A stretch of 64,000 nucleotides of DNA from Timema cristinae (lineage: Eukaryota; Arthropoda; Insecta; Phasmatodea; Timematidae): the NCBI GenBank assembly GCA_039000515.1, contig JBCFYV010001001.1, forward strand, positions 6,189,993 to 6,253,992, given 5' to 3'. The translations under genes were made by a program, and so were the position numbers. The stretch's first letter is position 1; each line of letters begins with the position of its first letter. The notes below the pieces were generated by a model that worked only from the letters and a program-made list of their open reading frames with translations, had not been told where the DNA came from and made no database searches. Shown in pieces: positions 43,677-57,073 of the stretch.

Positions 43677-44481
43677 AACCTGTTGTTTTGTTTTCAGACC
43701 TTTCAGCTGTGGTTTTGTGTTGTTGCAGCAGCGAAGTTTCACACAATGTTCACTTAAATGATTGACAATGATGAATATATTATTATACCATGAGGAAAGT
43801 ATCAACACTACACTATGCGCATTATATGAAGTGACATCACCTGTCTCTGCGTCACACAGTTTACTTCAGAGTCGCGAGGGAAATAGTTCAGTATTTTATA
43901 ACTCTCTCTAAATTCCATTATAAATGGATGTATGTCTAACAGTTTGTTTAAAATGTCATCCTGTGATATGTTCGTACTGCCTTAAATTGTCACATTTAAT
44001 CATTTAATTGTGACAAGAAAACTGTGCCAAGGCTCTGCAATGTATCTTCTCCCCTCCCAACTTTTAGGCACAGTCTTGTTTGTCCATGAAAGTTAACGAT
44101 AATAGATAAAGTATATTTTTTTAGACTAAAATACATTAGAACTCCTCGCACAAGCCAAGCTCTATTCATTTCAGAAAAAAAAAAAACTATGGACGTGTCA
44201 AAGTACAAACTACAAGGTCAACAAAGATAACAAAAAAAAACAAAGAAAGGTACTTTAATATACAGGTAAGAGTGCAGAAAGCAATTTTTATAGGAGGATT
44301 GGGGGGTAGTTAGTTACGCTAGAATAGTTTACTATACCTTAAGCCAATAAAAGTCGTTATTCATATGCATGGAATCCCCCCTTCCCCAATCAAAATCTTT
44401 CTACATTCTTTTCTTTCCAAATGCCAGTAAAAAAAGGTTAGGTTTGAAATTGAATAGTTCCTGGATTACTTTCATATTTTT
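43677..44481. other. Upstream flank, nothing recognised
   Basis: No gene signal. A-rich runs near 44170 and 44230. Confidence 0.6.
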
Positions 44482-44746
44482 TTAGCACGGTATCTTACTC
44501 CCGTTCGGGTTATACGATTCTGTACCAATTACGCCGATGGTTTTAGGGTTGAAAAAGGTTATATTTATTGAAAGTGTACCCGCATTTGCGTGAGAGTGTT
44601 AAACTGTTTCGGGGTGGGGGTGGGGGGGGGGGGGGTACACCCTCAGTCCACCTGACCAAGATTCGAACATCGATCCTGCACATCACCGGCAGTCTAGTCT
44701 ACTGTGAGAGTGGCGCCTTAGACCATACGACCACTGAAGCGAGTTA
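44482..44746 (-). mobile_element. SINE family A, reverse, with G-run
   Basis: Shared tail (CCCGTTCGGGTTATACG), middle and B box (reverse GATTCGAACA). A (G)n tract at 44614-44634 lies where the consensus has a G-rich stretch. Confidence 0.85.
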
Positions 44747-44960
44747 CTTTTATTTGACATAACGGTCAGACAGTGGTCACACCAAGAAATTTACTTTTTG
44801 TGTGGGGAACGGGTGTGTGGTACAATCAAAGCCGCAGCCTGAATTAAATTTCGAATGAGAGGGAGCGGGGGGAGTTAAGGTATCGTACCACTCCCCAACT
44901 GAGGAAATACAAGAACATTTAAGAATATTAAATCCCTCTGGAAGTTTTTTTTTATTTATT

Positions 44961-46174
<1,214 letters not shown>

Positions 46175-46395
46175 ACCTGGGAACCACGCCGGTGGTCACG
46201 CTGTCTAAATGTCAATCTCATTATACTAGATGAGGACGTCCGGGGTTCGAATCCCAGACTGATGTACTGAAGGCATTTTCCCTCAATTATTTCGCATTCA
46301 CCCTCCACAAAAATGTAGGTCCATTTCTTATAAATTATAGCTTCTTCGTCCCTAAACTATTAACACGATGCGGCGGGTAATAAGACGCGGAAAGG
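46175..46395 (+). mobile_element. SINE family A variant
   Basis: B box GGTTCGAATCCC, middle ACAAAAATGTAGGTCCATTT, tail GGCGGGTAATAAGACGCGG. The head differs from other family A copies (CGCCGGTGGTCACGCTGTCT), so it may be a subfamily with another tRNA head. Confidence 0.7.
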
Positions 46396-46465
46396 GATGG
46401 GGGGAGCTACAATATCTATATTCATGCGTTAATACGCCAAGCTAGGTGCTATTCAGCTGTTCAAT

Positions 46466-47003
46466 GTTGATCATTCTCAACCAGTGAACCACGAACATTT
46501 CATAAGTGTGCCGACAAATTTAGGTCAATGTATAGACATAATATTTTATATAAATTAATGTGCTCAGCTCCTGCGAAAATCAAAAACAAAATAAGAAAAA
46601 ATTAACAAAATTTAACCCCGGAATGGCAGTTTTCTTATTGTTTATACACCTGAATATTAGCGAGCTAAAAAGAAACTAAGGTCAGGCTCAACTGACTTAT
46701 TAGAGTATTAATTAGTTAATTTAGTAGTAGGCCTACTTTTAAAATGAAAATAAAACATAACACATAGAATATCTTCATTTATTTGATTTATATAAAAAAA
46801 AGGTCTCTCTCTCTTATTTTTCTAAAAGTTTCTTTTTTTTCAAAACTACTGTTTACGTTTTAATATCTTCAAGTATGCCGTCACATATTTTATTATGTAA
46901 TCGAAAGCGTGCCGCCAATAATGAAATTATTCTAAAGAGTGCCAATAATAGTGCTATTATTCGAAAGTGTGCAACTAATACAAAGAGGTTGAAAACCACA
47001 GTT
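46466..47003. mobile_element. hAT-like MITE with GTGGTTCTCAACC-type ends
   Basis: Left CATTCTCAACCAGTGAACC, right inverted CTGTGGTTTTCAACCTCTTT. AGTGTGCCGACA near the left and GTGTGCAACTAA near the right match as subterminal repeats. Confidence 0.5.
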
Positions 47004-47166
47004 TTGTAGCATATTCACAGTTATTCAACTGTCGCTCTTGATATATAATAATAATACCTATAAAATAACAACCATAATAATAAAGTTGAATGTTATCTAC
47101 ATCAACCGTACAATAGTTTGTCATTTCTTTTAAGTTCCTTCCTATGAAAGTTGGGCTGTAACTCAC

Positions 47167-47248
47167 CGCTAACATTTTGTTCGCAAATACGTAATCAAAG
47201 TTGTCGTAAACATAGTCGCTGCAGTCTTCATGGGCGATGCCACAAGAC
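47167..47248 (-). CDS. Candidate exon of unknown gene, or noncoding CPT1 exon
   Basis: 82 bases between an acceptor (TTCTTGAAACAG) and a strong donor (GCG/GTGAGT). One frame reads SCGIAHEDCSDYVYDNFDYV then FANKMLA with no stop, and has coding-like acidic and aromatic composition. I do not recognise the family. It lies upstream of CPT1 in the same direction. If it is a 5' UTR exon of CPT1, its ATG would open a five-codon upstream ORF (M-L-A-C-E) that stops in the UTR of exon 1. No partner exons were found. Confidence 0.35.
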
Positions 47249-47904
47249 CTGTTTCAAGAAGTTTGCCTTGATAAAATAATCAAGCATCATTTTTCCCAGC
47301 ATTCATTTTAACAACAACAATTCTCTTAGCACAGAGTATAACGATAGAATCATTAAGATATTGTATCAAGAAGGTCTAAAGTCCAGCTGGGGCCAAGATG
47401 TAAATAAACCAACTGCGCCACAATGTTAATCCGATAGTTTATAAGCGTGACTATTCTTGAACAGCTAGAATAGTTTAGCAGAAATTCGTGGGTTTATAAC
47501 GTTTACTGTCTGGAGCTGTCCGGCAGTAGGAGGACAAACAAGGGAGGAGGAAAATACAACTGGCATTATAATGTGTGTAGTGAGCCTCCTTTTAAATGAC
47601 AATCGATTCATAATGATCCATTCTACGCTCCTATAATAATTACCTTTAGTTTTCCGGGCATATTGATGGACTTTCGGAGCGGAAAATGTCAAATTTTAAA
47701 TTATGTTTATAAGTACATGCATATATAGTCATAGAAAATATTGTGTGTTTATTCAAGTAAACACCAAACACGCATTGTCAATATTTAACCAAAGCGCAAC
47801 ATGTGATCGCTTTAAGTTTACTAATTATTTTCATATATTTATTAATAATTGTTGTTATAATCTCATCTAGAGCTATATTATTTAAATAGAAAAATGACAC
47901 CTGG

Positions 47905-47975
47905 ACATATGAATCGAACCCGGGACCTTTGGCTTAGTGCGCCAATACTCTTACCACTAAGCTATTTAGGAGTCG
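47905..47975 (-). pseudogene. tRNA-like remnant
   Basis: In reverse, TAGCTTAGTGGTAAGAG (A box) and GGGTTCGATTC (B box) are correctly spaced, but the acceptor ends do not pair. A tRNA pseudogene or a SINE head. Confidence 0.5.
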
Positions 47976-47999
47976 TCAATTCAAATATGATATTTAGAT

Positions 48000-49563
48000 G
48001 AGGCTACAACCGTAATTAACAAATATAATAGCTTGCCTATTTAATCAATCATGTGTGTATTCGTACAATTGTCATTACATTTTTGGCAACATAAAGTAGA
48101 GTCGGTCTGGCTCATCTTCAGGCCCTCGGCTAATATTTATAACCCTCCTCCCCCACAACCCATATCGATCAAATGTAGTTTTATTATAAAATTTAAAAAT
48201 AAATTACTAAAGACAATTTATTTTTAGTATTGTTTCCCAAAAATATGATAAACCCCGCCAAAACCAAATTAGGATTCTTAACAGGAGAATAACATCCAAA
48301 CTAATATAATCAAATACATTTTTTAACTGCACTTGCACAAATTAAGCTTAAAAATACCTAACTTAACTGTCAAAATTAAAAATAAATACAAATATTTAGC
48401 TGATCGAAATAAATTTAGTTCACACAATTAAAAATAAATACAAATTCACAGTTTAGTAAAATGTAAAAACATAATACATACCTTTAACTATAACAAAGAT
48501 ATATTTGATAGTTAATCATTAAAAAGTGTATAACTCTGGATAATATTATAGAGTATACAAGTGAGTAACTAAAAATAGATGGTTAAAGCAGTTTCAGAAT
48601 GTATTAATACAACAACGTGGAAAGTTATACCTTTTGCGCTGTAATAATATATTCGGATATTTTTTTGTTGATTAATCGCCAACGCTTACAATACCGAATA
48701 AAAATCTATAGTCATTGAACAAAAGCATCCAACAATTCTAGGAACAATCATTGAGAGAAAGAATTTTTTTCTTGTCAAAGTAATAACGTAAGCTCTTAAT
48801 TGGATAATCCTCTATATATTTGGCCAATGGCAGCAGCATAGTTTCGAAATAAATGGTTTTGTATACATGAACAATTTCTCATCGTAAAATCTTTTTTATC
48901 GTAATTCGTATTTCAGTAAAATCGTCCTGCATATTTCCAAAAGAGTTGTCTTGAAAATATATTGAGCAATATTTTGGCATTCTTTGAAGAGTTTCAAGAA
49001 ATAGCATTAATTTGTTTAGCTTTAATTTGCTCCAATAATGTTTCAATTATGTGCCACGCTTTTAGACAATTCATAATATTCGTTTGTAAAATAATTGATA
49101 CTAAACTCCATTTTTCAAGTAACATACTGACTCAAAATTTTGCTTTGCATTAAAAGCTACTTTGCTTCACATATATTAAATAAATAGTACGATGATAAGC
49201 ACATATTTACTCTTTTATCTTAAAAGAGAGACATTTATTAAACACTTGTAGGATGTGTAAAATGAAATAACATATGCTTCAGAAACACACCACCAAAGAG
49301 CATAAATAAAATAGATATTGGCTTACAAAAAAATCAAATAAAAAGAAACATCTTTGTCCAACAAAGAGGATAACAATCAAATTCAGATTTCAAAGACCAT
49401 AATAAAATATATATTTGATTATAGCCTAGAATTTAAAAACCTATTTCAACTAAAATATTTTTATTTCTAATAATACTACAACTTATTAATGATAATAAGA
49501 TTCTTTCGTATCTCAAAAAGCTGTGGGGATATGATCAAAATTGTATGTTTCTGCCAATGTAAC
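48000..49563. other. AT-rich upstream flank
   Basis: No recognised element. Open frames (48962-49153) are low-complexity. Confidence 0.6.
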
Positions 49564-51571
49564 GTACCCTCAAAGTCATTTTCATAGGAAAGCAAGGGTA
49601 TGTAAAGTACTCTCAAAGCCATTTTCATAGGAAAGCGAGAGTATGTAAAGTACTCTCAAAGTCATTTTCATAGGAAAGCGAGCGTATGTAAAGTACTCTG
49701 TCATTTTCATAGGAAAGCAAGAGTATGTAAAGTACTCTCAAAGCCATTTTCATAGGAAAGCGAGAGTATGTAAAGTACTCTCAAAGTCATTTTCATAGGA
49801 AAGCGAGCGTATGTAAAGTACTCTGTCATTTTCATAGGAAAGCGAGCGTATGTAAAGTACTCTGTCATTTTCATAGGAAAGCGAGCGTATGTAAAGTACT
49901 CTCAAAGTCATTTTCATAGGAAAGCGAGAGTATGTAAAGTACTCTCAAAGTCATTTCATAGGAAAGCAAGAGTATGTAAAGTACTCTCAAAGTCATTTTC
50001 ATAGGAAAGCGAGCGTATGTAAAATACTCTGTCATTTTCATAGGAAAGCAAGAGTATGTAAAGTACTCTCAAAGCCATTTTCATAGAAAGCGAGAGTATG
50101 TAAAATACTCTCAAAGTCATTTTCATAGGAAAGCGAGCGTATGTAAAGTACTCTGTCATTTTCATAGGAAAGCGAGCGTATGTAAAGTACTATGTCATTT
50201 TCATAGGAAAGCAAGAGTATGTAAAGTACTCTCAAAGCCATTTTCATAGGAAAGCGAGAGTATGTAAAGTACTCTCAAAGTCATTTTCATAGGAAAGCGA
50301 GAGTATGTAAAGTACTCTCAAAGCCATTTTCATAGGAAAGCGAGAGTATGTAAAGTACTCTCAAAGTCATTTTCATAGGAAAGCGAGCGTATGTAAAGTA
50401 CTATGTCATTTTCATAGGAAAGCAAGAGTATGTAAAGTACTCTCAAAGCCATTTTCATAGGAAAGCGAGAGTATGTAAAGTACTCTCAAAGTCATTTTCA
50501 TAGGAAAGCGAGAGTATGTAAAGTACTCTCAAAGTCATTTTCATAGGAAAGCGAGAGTATGTAAAGTACTCTCAAAGTCATTTTCATAGGAAAGCGAGAG
50601 TATGTAAAGTACTCTGTCATTTTCATAGGAAAGCAAGAGTATGTAAAGTACTCTGTCATTTTCATAGGAAAGCAAGAGTATGTAAAGTACTCTCAAAGTC
50701 ATTTTCATAGGAAAGCAAGAGTATGTAAAGTACTCTGTCATTTTCATAGGAAAGCAAGAGTATGTAAAGTACTCTCAAAGTCATTTTCATAGGAAAGCAA
50801 GAGTATGTAAAGTACTCTGTCATTTTCATAGGAAAGCGAGAGTATGTAAAGTACTCTCAAAGTCATTTTCATAGGAAAGCGAGAGTATGTAAAGTACTCT
50901 CAAAGTCATTTTCATAGGAAAGCGAGAGTATGTAAAGTACTCTCAAAGTCATTTTCATAGGAAAGCGAGAGTATGTAAAGTACTCTTAGTCATTTTCATA
51001 GGAAAGCAAGCGTATGTAAAGTACTCTCAAAGTCATTTTCATAGGAAAGCGAGAGTATGTAAAGTACTCTCAAAGTCATTTTCATAGGAAAGCAAGAGTA
51101 TGTAAAGTACTCTCAAAGTCATTTTCATAGGAAAGCAAGAGTATGTAAAGTACTCTCAAAGTCATTTTCATAGGAAAGCGAGAGTATGTAAAGTACTCTT
51201 AGTCATTTTCATAGGAAAGCAAGCGTATGTAAAGTACTCTCAAAGTCATTTTCATAGGAAAGCGAGAGTATGTAAAGTACTCTCAAAGTCATTTTCATAG
51301 GAAAGCAAGAGTATGTAAAGTACTCTCAAAGTCATTTTCATAGGAAAGCGAGAGTATGTAAAGTACTCTCAAAGTCATTTTCATAGGAAAGCGAGAGTAT
51401 GTAAAGTACTCTCAAAGTCATTTTCATAGGAAAGCAAGAGTATGTAAAGTACTCTCAAAGTCATTTTCATAGGAAAGCGAGAGTATGTAAAGTACCCTCA
51501 AATAAAATTTCATGGGAAAGCGAGAGAGTATGTAAAGTACCCTCAAAGAAAATTTCATGGGAATGTGAGAG
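49564..51571. repeat. Satellite array 1, 43-base unit with a 39-base variant
   Basis: Roughly 46 units. The main unit is about 43 bases (GTCATTTTCATAGGAAAGCG, AGAGTATGTAAAGTACTCTC, AAA). A shorter variant lacks CAAA, giving CTCTGTCATT junctions. GAGAGTA and TACTCTC form a 7-base stem with a TGTAAAG loop in each unit. The left half shows a recurring order of long and short units (higher-order structure); the right half is nearly all long units. Edge units are the most diverged (51490-51571). Open frames here are by-products. Confidence 0.97.
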
Positions 51572-52130
51572 TTGCGTTTTTTTTGTTTTTTTTAAAATGT
51601 AAAACAGTGCCTAGATACGAATCTTAATCAAAATAGTTTTAGTGAATTTAAAAAAAAATGTCTTTTTGCTCCTTAGTAGGCTACCCTTAATTTTAAGGCT
51701 AGACATATAATTTTTTTTAAATACTCGGGGTAACCTCTGGAAAACCCTAAATACAATGTTTTAGCCCGATCGTTAAAATGTTTTCGGGTCTAGGCCGAGA
51801 TACAGACACGGACGGTCGGCATCGCGAAAACATTTTTGGTTTCAAGGGTCATGAAATGTTGAATTTTTTAAAATCAAAATCTCGAGATCGATTTTTTTGA
51901 TGATGATAATATTGCTCTCTTCGAGGGGTCGAGAGATAGTAAGAAGAAACTATTGTTACGAATCTACTGGATTCACTCTCTGTCTCATCAAAATCCATGA
52001 TGAAGCCTTATGTAGTATCTCTATCTCGCTAATAAACATTTTCAAATCTAAGCTCTCTAAGGATTTGTCTTATAGTAATAAATAATACTGTAATTATTAG
52101 CCTAGCACAACAACAAGTGGTTGGTTCATT
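51572..52130. other. Spacer between satellite and CpG-rich patch
   Basis: Nothing recognised. Confidence 0.6.
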
Positions 52131-52400
52131 TTGAAAGGGTCGCGCGTATTTCTGCCGCCCGTGGAAACAGGACCATTTAATTTAATGTACATACACTGGC
52201 AGCGCTGCTAGGAAACACCGCGGATAGTCGCGAGGACGGGCGATCATGCGCGGCAGCAACGCTGCTAATTCAACCACACATTCACGCGGAAAAACAACGG
52301 TTTAAAACAAGGTATCGTCAAGCAGTGTTGATATCAGCCACGCGGCAAAAGCACTGCTAAACACGCTCATGGAAATGGGCTCTAGAGCCCATTAGGCCAC
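52131..52400. other. CpG-rich patch with a perfect palindrome
   Basis: Locally rich in CG dinucleotides (GGGTCGCGCG, GATAGTCGCGAGGACGGGCG, ATGCGCGGCAGC) in an AT-rich setting. It ends near the perfect 20-base palindrome AATGGGCTCTAGAGCCCATT (52374-52393). It could be a promoter or part of a transposon; no TATA box or ORF supports either choice. Confidence 0.4.
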
Positions 52401-52807
52401 TGAAGCGCGTGATATTTAAGTAATTATTTTAAGGGGAAGCCTTTCGGTGCTTTTTCAATCCCTATCACCGATAGGCCTACGCAGTACAAATAAAGAAAGC
52501 AAGACGACACCTTACCCTTACCATGTTCCTAGTGGGTGCTTTGGTGGAAACTAAATTTGGCACAAGGTTCACTCACAGAAATGCCAGTAAGCTGGTGACC
52601 AAAGGCATCGAGCCAAAACCTGCCAATAAGCAGATAACAAACCAAACAGGCTAGAAATTGCCAGTAATAAACTGCATTGACTCAGGATTAATAGGACCAT
52701 GACGTCAATAGAGCTCTCCAATTGGACATGAGCGGGAGTGTTTACCAACACACTACATTAGTTTTGTTGACTTGCTTGTTTGCAAGCTCAGCACTACTGG
52801 GTTATTC

Positions 52808-54409
52808 ATGATTATATTAGCTGGATTATGTAGACCTGCTTGATTTCTGGTTATAGTAGCTGGATTATGTACACCTGACAGGTTTCTGGTTATAGTGGCT
52901 GGACCATGTAGACCTGATAGGCTTCTTATTATAGTTGCTGGACTATGTCGACCTGCCAGGTTTCTGATTATAGTGGCTGGACCATGTAGACCTGCCAGGC
53001 TTATGATTATAGTGACTGGACCATGTCGACCTGCCAGGCTTATGATTATAGTGACTGGACCATGTAGACCTGCCAGACTTCTGATTATAGTGGCTGGACC
53101 ATGTAGACCTGCCAGGCTTATGATTATAGTGACTGGACCATGTAGACCTGCCAGAATTCTGATTATAGTGGCTGGACCATGTAGACCTGCCAGGCTTATG
53201 ATTATAGTGGCTGGACCATGTAGACCTGCCAGGCTTCTGATTATAGTGGCTGGACCATGTAGACCTGCCAGGCTTATGATTATAGTGGCTGGACCATGTA
53301 GACCTGCCAGGCTTCTGATTATAGTGGCTGGACCATGTAGACCTGCCAGACTTATGATTATAGTGGCTGGACCATGTAGACCTGCCAGGCTTATGATTAT
53401 AGTGGCTGGACCATGTAGACCTGCCAGGCTTCTGATTATAGTGGCTGGACCATGTAGACCTGCCAGGCTTCTGATTATAGTGGCTGGACCATGTAGACCT
53501 GCCAGGCTTCTGATTATAGTGGCTGGACCATGTAGACCTGCCAGACTTATGATTATAGTGGCTGGACCATGTAGACCTGCCAGGCTTATGATTATAGTGG
53601 CTGGACCATGTAGACCTGCCAGGCTTATGATTATAGTGACTGGACCATGTCGACCTGCCAGGCTTCCGATTATAGTGGCTGGACCATGTAGACCTGCCAG
53701 GCTTTATGATTAATAGTGGGGTGGACATGTAGACCTGCCAGGCTTATGATTATAGTGACTGGACCATGTAGACCTACCAGGCTTCTGGTTATAGTGGCTG
53801 GACCATGTAGACCTGCCAGGCTTATGATTATAGTGGCTGGACCATGTAGACCTGCCAGGCTTATGATTATAGTAGCTGGACCATGTAGACCTGCCAGGCT
53901 TATGATTATAGTAGCTGGACCATGTAGACCTGCCAGCTTATGATTATAGTGGCTGGACCATGTAGACCTACCAGACTTCTGATTATAGTGCTGGACCATG
54001 TAGACCTGCCAGGCTTATGATTATAGTACTGGACCATGTCGACCTGCCAGGCTTTGATTATAGTGGCTGGACCATGTCGACCTGCCAGGCTTATGATTAT
54101 AGTGCTGGACCATGTAGACCTGCCAGGCTTATGATTATAGTAGCTGGACCATGTAGACCTGCCAGGCTTATGATTATAGTAGCTGGACCATGTAGACCTG
54201 CCAGGCTTATGATTATAGTGCTGGACCATGTAGACCTGCCAGGCTTATGATTATAGTGACTGGACCATATCGACCTGCCAGGCTTCTGATTATAGTGCTG
54301 GACCATGTCGACCTGCCAGGCTTCTGATTATAGTGTGGACTGTGACTCATGTAATCTGACTTATGATTATAGTGACTGGACCATGTCGACCTGCCAGCTT
54401 CGGATTATT
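52808..54409. repeat. Satellite array 2, 39-base unit
   Basis: About 41 units of GACCATGTAGACCTGCCAGG followed by CTTATGATTATAGTGGCTG. The period is a multiple of three and stop-free in one frame of each strand, which creates open frames of 272 (plus) and 261 (minus) codons. Towards 54000-54400, one-base deletions break the period. Variation is mostly at TTATG/TTCTG, GTAGA/GTCGA and GGCTG/GACTG. Confidence 0.97.
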
Positions 54410-54434
54410 ATATATTATTATTATATTATTATAA

Positions 54435-54620
54435 TTTTATATTACACCGCGTCTTACTACCCGTTACGGGTTATACGCACTTACGCTATGTGAATGGTAG
54501 GTGATTGTGAGATGAATGAGACCTAATTTAACGTGAATCCGAACCACGTGGAGGCTGCATCCACACATTTACAAGTGTGATTAATACCCGTCTTGTCAAT
54601 GGTGAAGAAGGTTTGGCATA
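54435..54620 (-). mobile_element. SINE family B, decayed, reverse
   Basis: Tail hairpin (CCCGTTACGGG), core and middle are present with many small deletions. ATT repeats lie at the tail, directly after satellite array 2. Confidence 0.75.
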
Positions 54621-54649
54621 AATTAAACAATCGATTCACAAATATATAT

Positions 54650-55836
54650 GTCATGATTATATTCCAGTAAACACAAACTCGTATAGTGTTTAACGTTTTG
54701 TCAATATTTAACCTAACGAAGCAATGATTTGCATTATCTTGGCTACCTAGCAGCCATCTTTAAACGATTACGGATATCCTCATACGTCATACGTGCAAGG
54801 TCCCAACTATAAGACGCCACCATTAAAACTGGTAATTGCGTAAATGGCTTCGCTTCTCCGTCACGTAGTGACGTCATTATGCAGGGAAATGTTTTACGTC
54901 AGCAATCGCACAAGAAAAATTAAAAAATGGAATTTAGAAATTAACGCTATTACCCCAATAGAATAAGCGTATTCTAGCGACAGTAAGAAATCAATAATGT
55001 CTGCAATTTCATTGATTTAAAATGTGGTTTCGTGCGATTCAAGACAACCATAACAAACTTATCTTGGTCTTCGTAATCTCACCATTTTGTAAACCCTAAC
55101 CCCTTGAAATACTTAATTAGCCCTTTTTTAATAGTGTATGTACAAAAGGGGTATGGGGGATTATAATTTGAGTAGATTGACATATTTTTATCCCTTAAGT
55201 CTGTAACCATTAAAAGTAATGGGGAACAAATCCCGCTATAAGATAAATTTGTTAGTTTCACTGATTTTTATTCCTTTTTTGGGAATATATGGAAGTGTTA
55301 CGGATTGTTTATAATAAGGTTATCATATCCAAACCCCAGAAAAAAAGAGTAACTTCTAAAAATTACGACCGTGGGGAAAGATAGCTATCCATATTTTAGA
55401 GAGGCCTACATACTTAGTCACGCCTTTCCCTTAGAAGGTAGGCAAAAAAAACTGTGAATATTGCTCAACAAACAAATACGGATTTTACTGTAGACATCTT
55501 CTTCGGGCTTCTAGAATATTTAACATTTATTAATTTATATTGTCTAGTGACTTGTGAGCCTATGAAGATTTGGTTATATATTGTCACCAATCGTCTAACC
55601 GACGGAAAATAGTTAGACGTAATGGATAAGCAAAGATTTCAAAATAGTTTTATCTAAACTATTTAATAAGTTAATAAATTAGAATAACAAAATGCATAAA
55701 CATAACTACATAGTGATAACAAAGAACCAATAATATACAATTTTTCTCTACAAAACAAAACACAAAACAAAAGAAATCTGATTAGAACCCATAGACATAT
55801 AACAAGTTATTCTTGTGAATTAATACTTAAATTAAA
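54650..55836. other. Unassigned flank with CRE-like and YY1-like sites
   Basis: 54749-54758 reads, on the minus strand, AAGATGGCTGC, a YY1-type promoter motif; 54869-54876 is a perfect TGACGTCA. Otherwise no feature. A distal CPT1 promoter on the minus strand is possible but unsupported. Confidence 0.3.
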
Positions 55837-56152
55837 AAGGTGACCTGGTGGTCTAGGGGTAAGGTGTCAGACTTCTGTGCTGGCGGCCGGGGTTCAATCC
55901 TTGGTCCCGGCGCAGATAAATCTGATTACCAAACCCTTCCTTCACCTCTGACAAGACATCTTGTGAATGTGGGGAATGCCAGGCCTCCACCGTGGTTCGG
56001 ATTCCACGTTAAACTGTAGGTCCTCCATTTCATCTCACAATCACCCTACCATTACACATTAGCGTAAATGCGTATAACCCGAACGGGTAGTAATACGCGG
56101 TAATAATAATAATAATAATTATTATTATTATTATTATTGTTATTATTATTAT
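55837..56152 (+). mobile_element. SINE family B, full length, with AAT/ATT tail
   Basis: Near-consensus: TGGTCTAGGGGTAAGG (A box), GGTTCAATCC (B box), CGTATAACCCGAACGGGTAG in the tail, then (AAT)n continuing into (ATT)n up to 56152. Confidence 0.94.
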
Positions 56153-56711
56153 AGACTATCATCGCTGCAAAAGGACGGCAACAAACTAATTCAAGATCTG
56201 TACAAGATGTCGAAAGAAAGCTACCATAAATAGTACATTAAATGTTTAAAAAAAATTATTCTTCCGTGATGATTGAGTTTGTAACCGAGGTAGCCCGGCG
56301 GGGAGCAGGCAAAGTGATAGACAACAAAGTGGTCGACACGAGAGGACAAAGTGGTAGACAGCAAACTGCTAGACACGAAGAAACGACACGGACCAAGTGA
56401 TCGACACGAGCTGGACCATGTGATAGACAACCAACCGGTAGACAAAATTAAAACAATTTTTGGAAGGCTGGGTGGGTCAAGTGGCCGACACGACTTGGAC
56501 CAACTGCTAGACAAGCTCAAGTATAGGAGTACAAAGTGATAGACAACCAAGCGGTCGACACGAGAGGACCAACTGCTCGACAAACTTTGATATCATCCAG
56601 TTAAGAGTGGGCTAAGTGACAGAACATTTAATTCAATACACGCTTGTCCTTGATTTCAAGTTATTTTCACCTACATTCTTACTTTAGCAAACCCTACAAA
56701 CATATGTCAAG

Positions 56712-57055
56712 TAGTGTAAGTATGGTTTAACCTCCTAAATAACACTGTATGCAAGGTGTAAGTATTGTTTGACCTCCTAAATAATACTGTGCTATGTGTA
56801 AGTATATTTGACCTCCTAAATAACACTTTATGCTAGGTGTAAAGTATTGTTTGACTTCCTTAATAATAACACTTTTTGCTAGGTGTAAGTATTGTTTGAC
56901 CTCCTAAATAACACTGTTTGCTAGGTCTAAGTATTGTTTGACCTCCTAAATAACACTGTTTGATAGGTCTAAGTATTGTCTGACCTCCTAAATAACACTG
57001 TTTGCTAGGTGTAAGTATTGTTTTACCTCCTAAATAACGCTGTTTGTCATACGGT
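56712..57055. repeat. 42-base tandem repeat inside the foldback element
   Basis: About eight units of TGTAAGTATTGTTTGACCTC followed by CTAAATAACACTGTTTGCTA and GG. Confidence 0.93.
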
Positions 57056-57073
57056 CTAGTAAGGTTTTAGAGT

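Noticed and set aside
44614..44634. G-run as a telomere-like or switch-like repeat
   Set aside because: A plain homopolymer expansion inside a SINE.
49956..50747. Several 68-69-codon open frames on the minus strand
   Set aside because: They are translations of satellite 1 units (MKMTEYFTY repeats), with no start or context of a gene.
49564..51571. CRISPR-like regular array
   Set aside because: Units are contiguous with no unique spacers, in an animal genome; it is a satellite.
52895..53728. Two long open frames (272 and 261 codons) on opposite strands
   Set aside because: They are translations of the 39-base satellite; the period is a multiple of three and frame is lost as soon as units vary in length.
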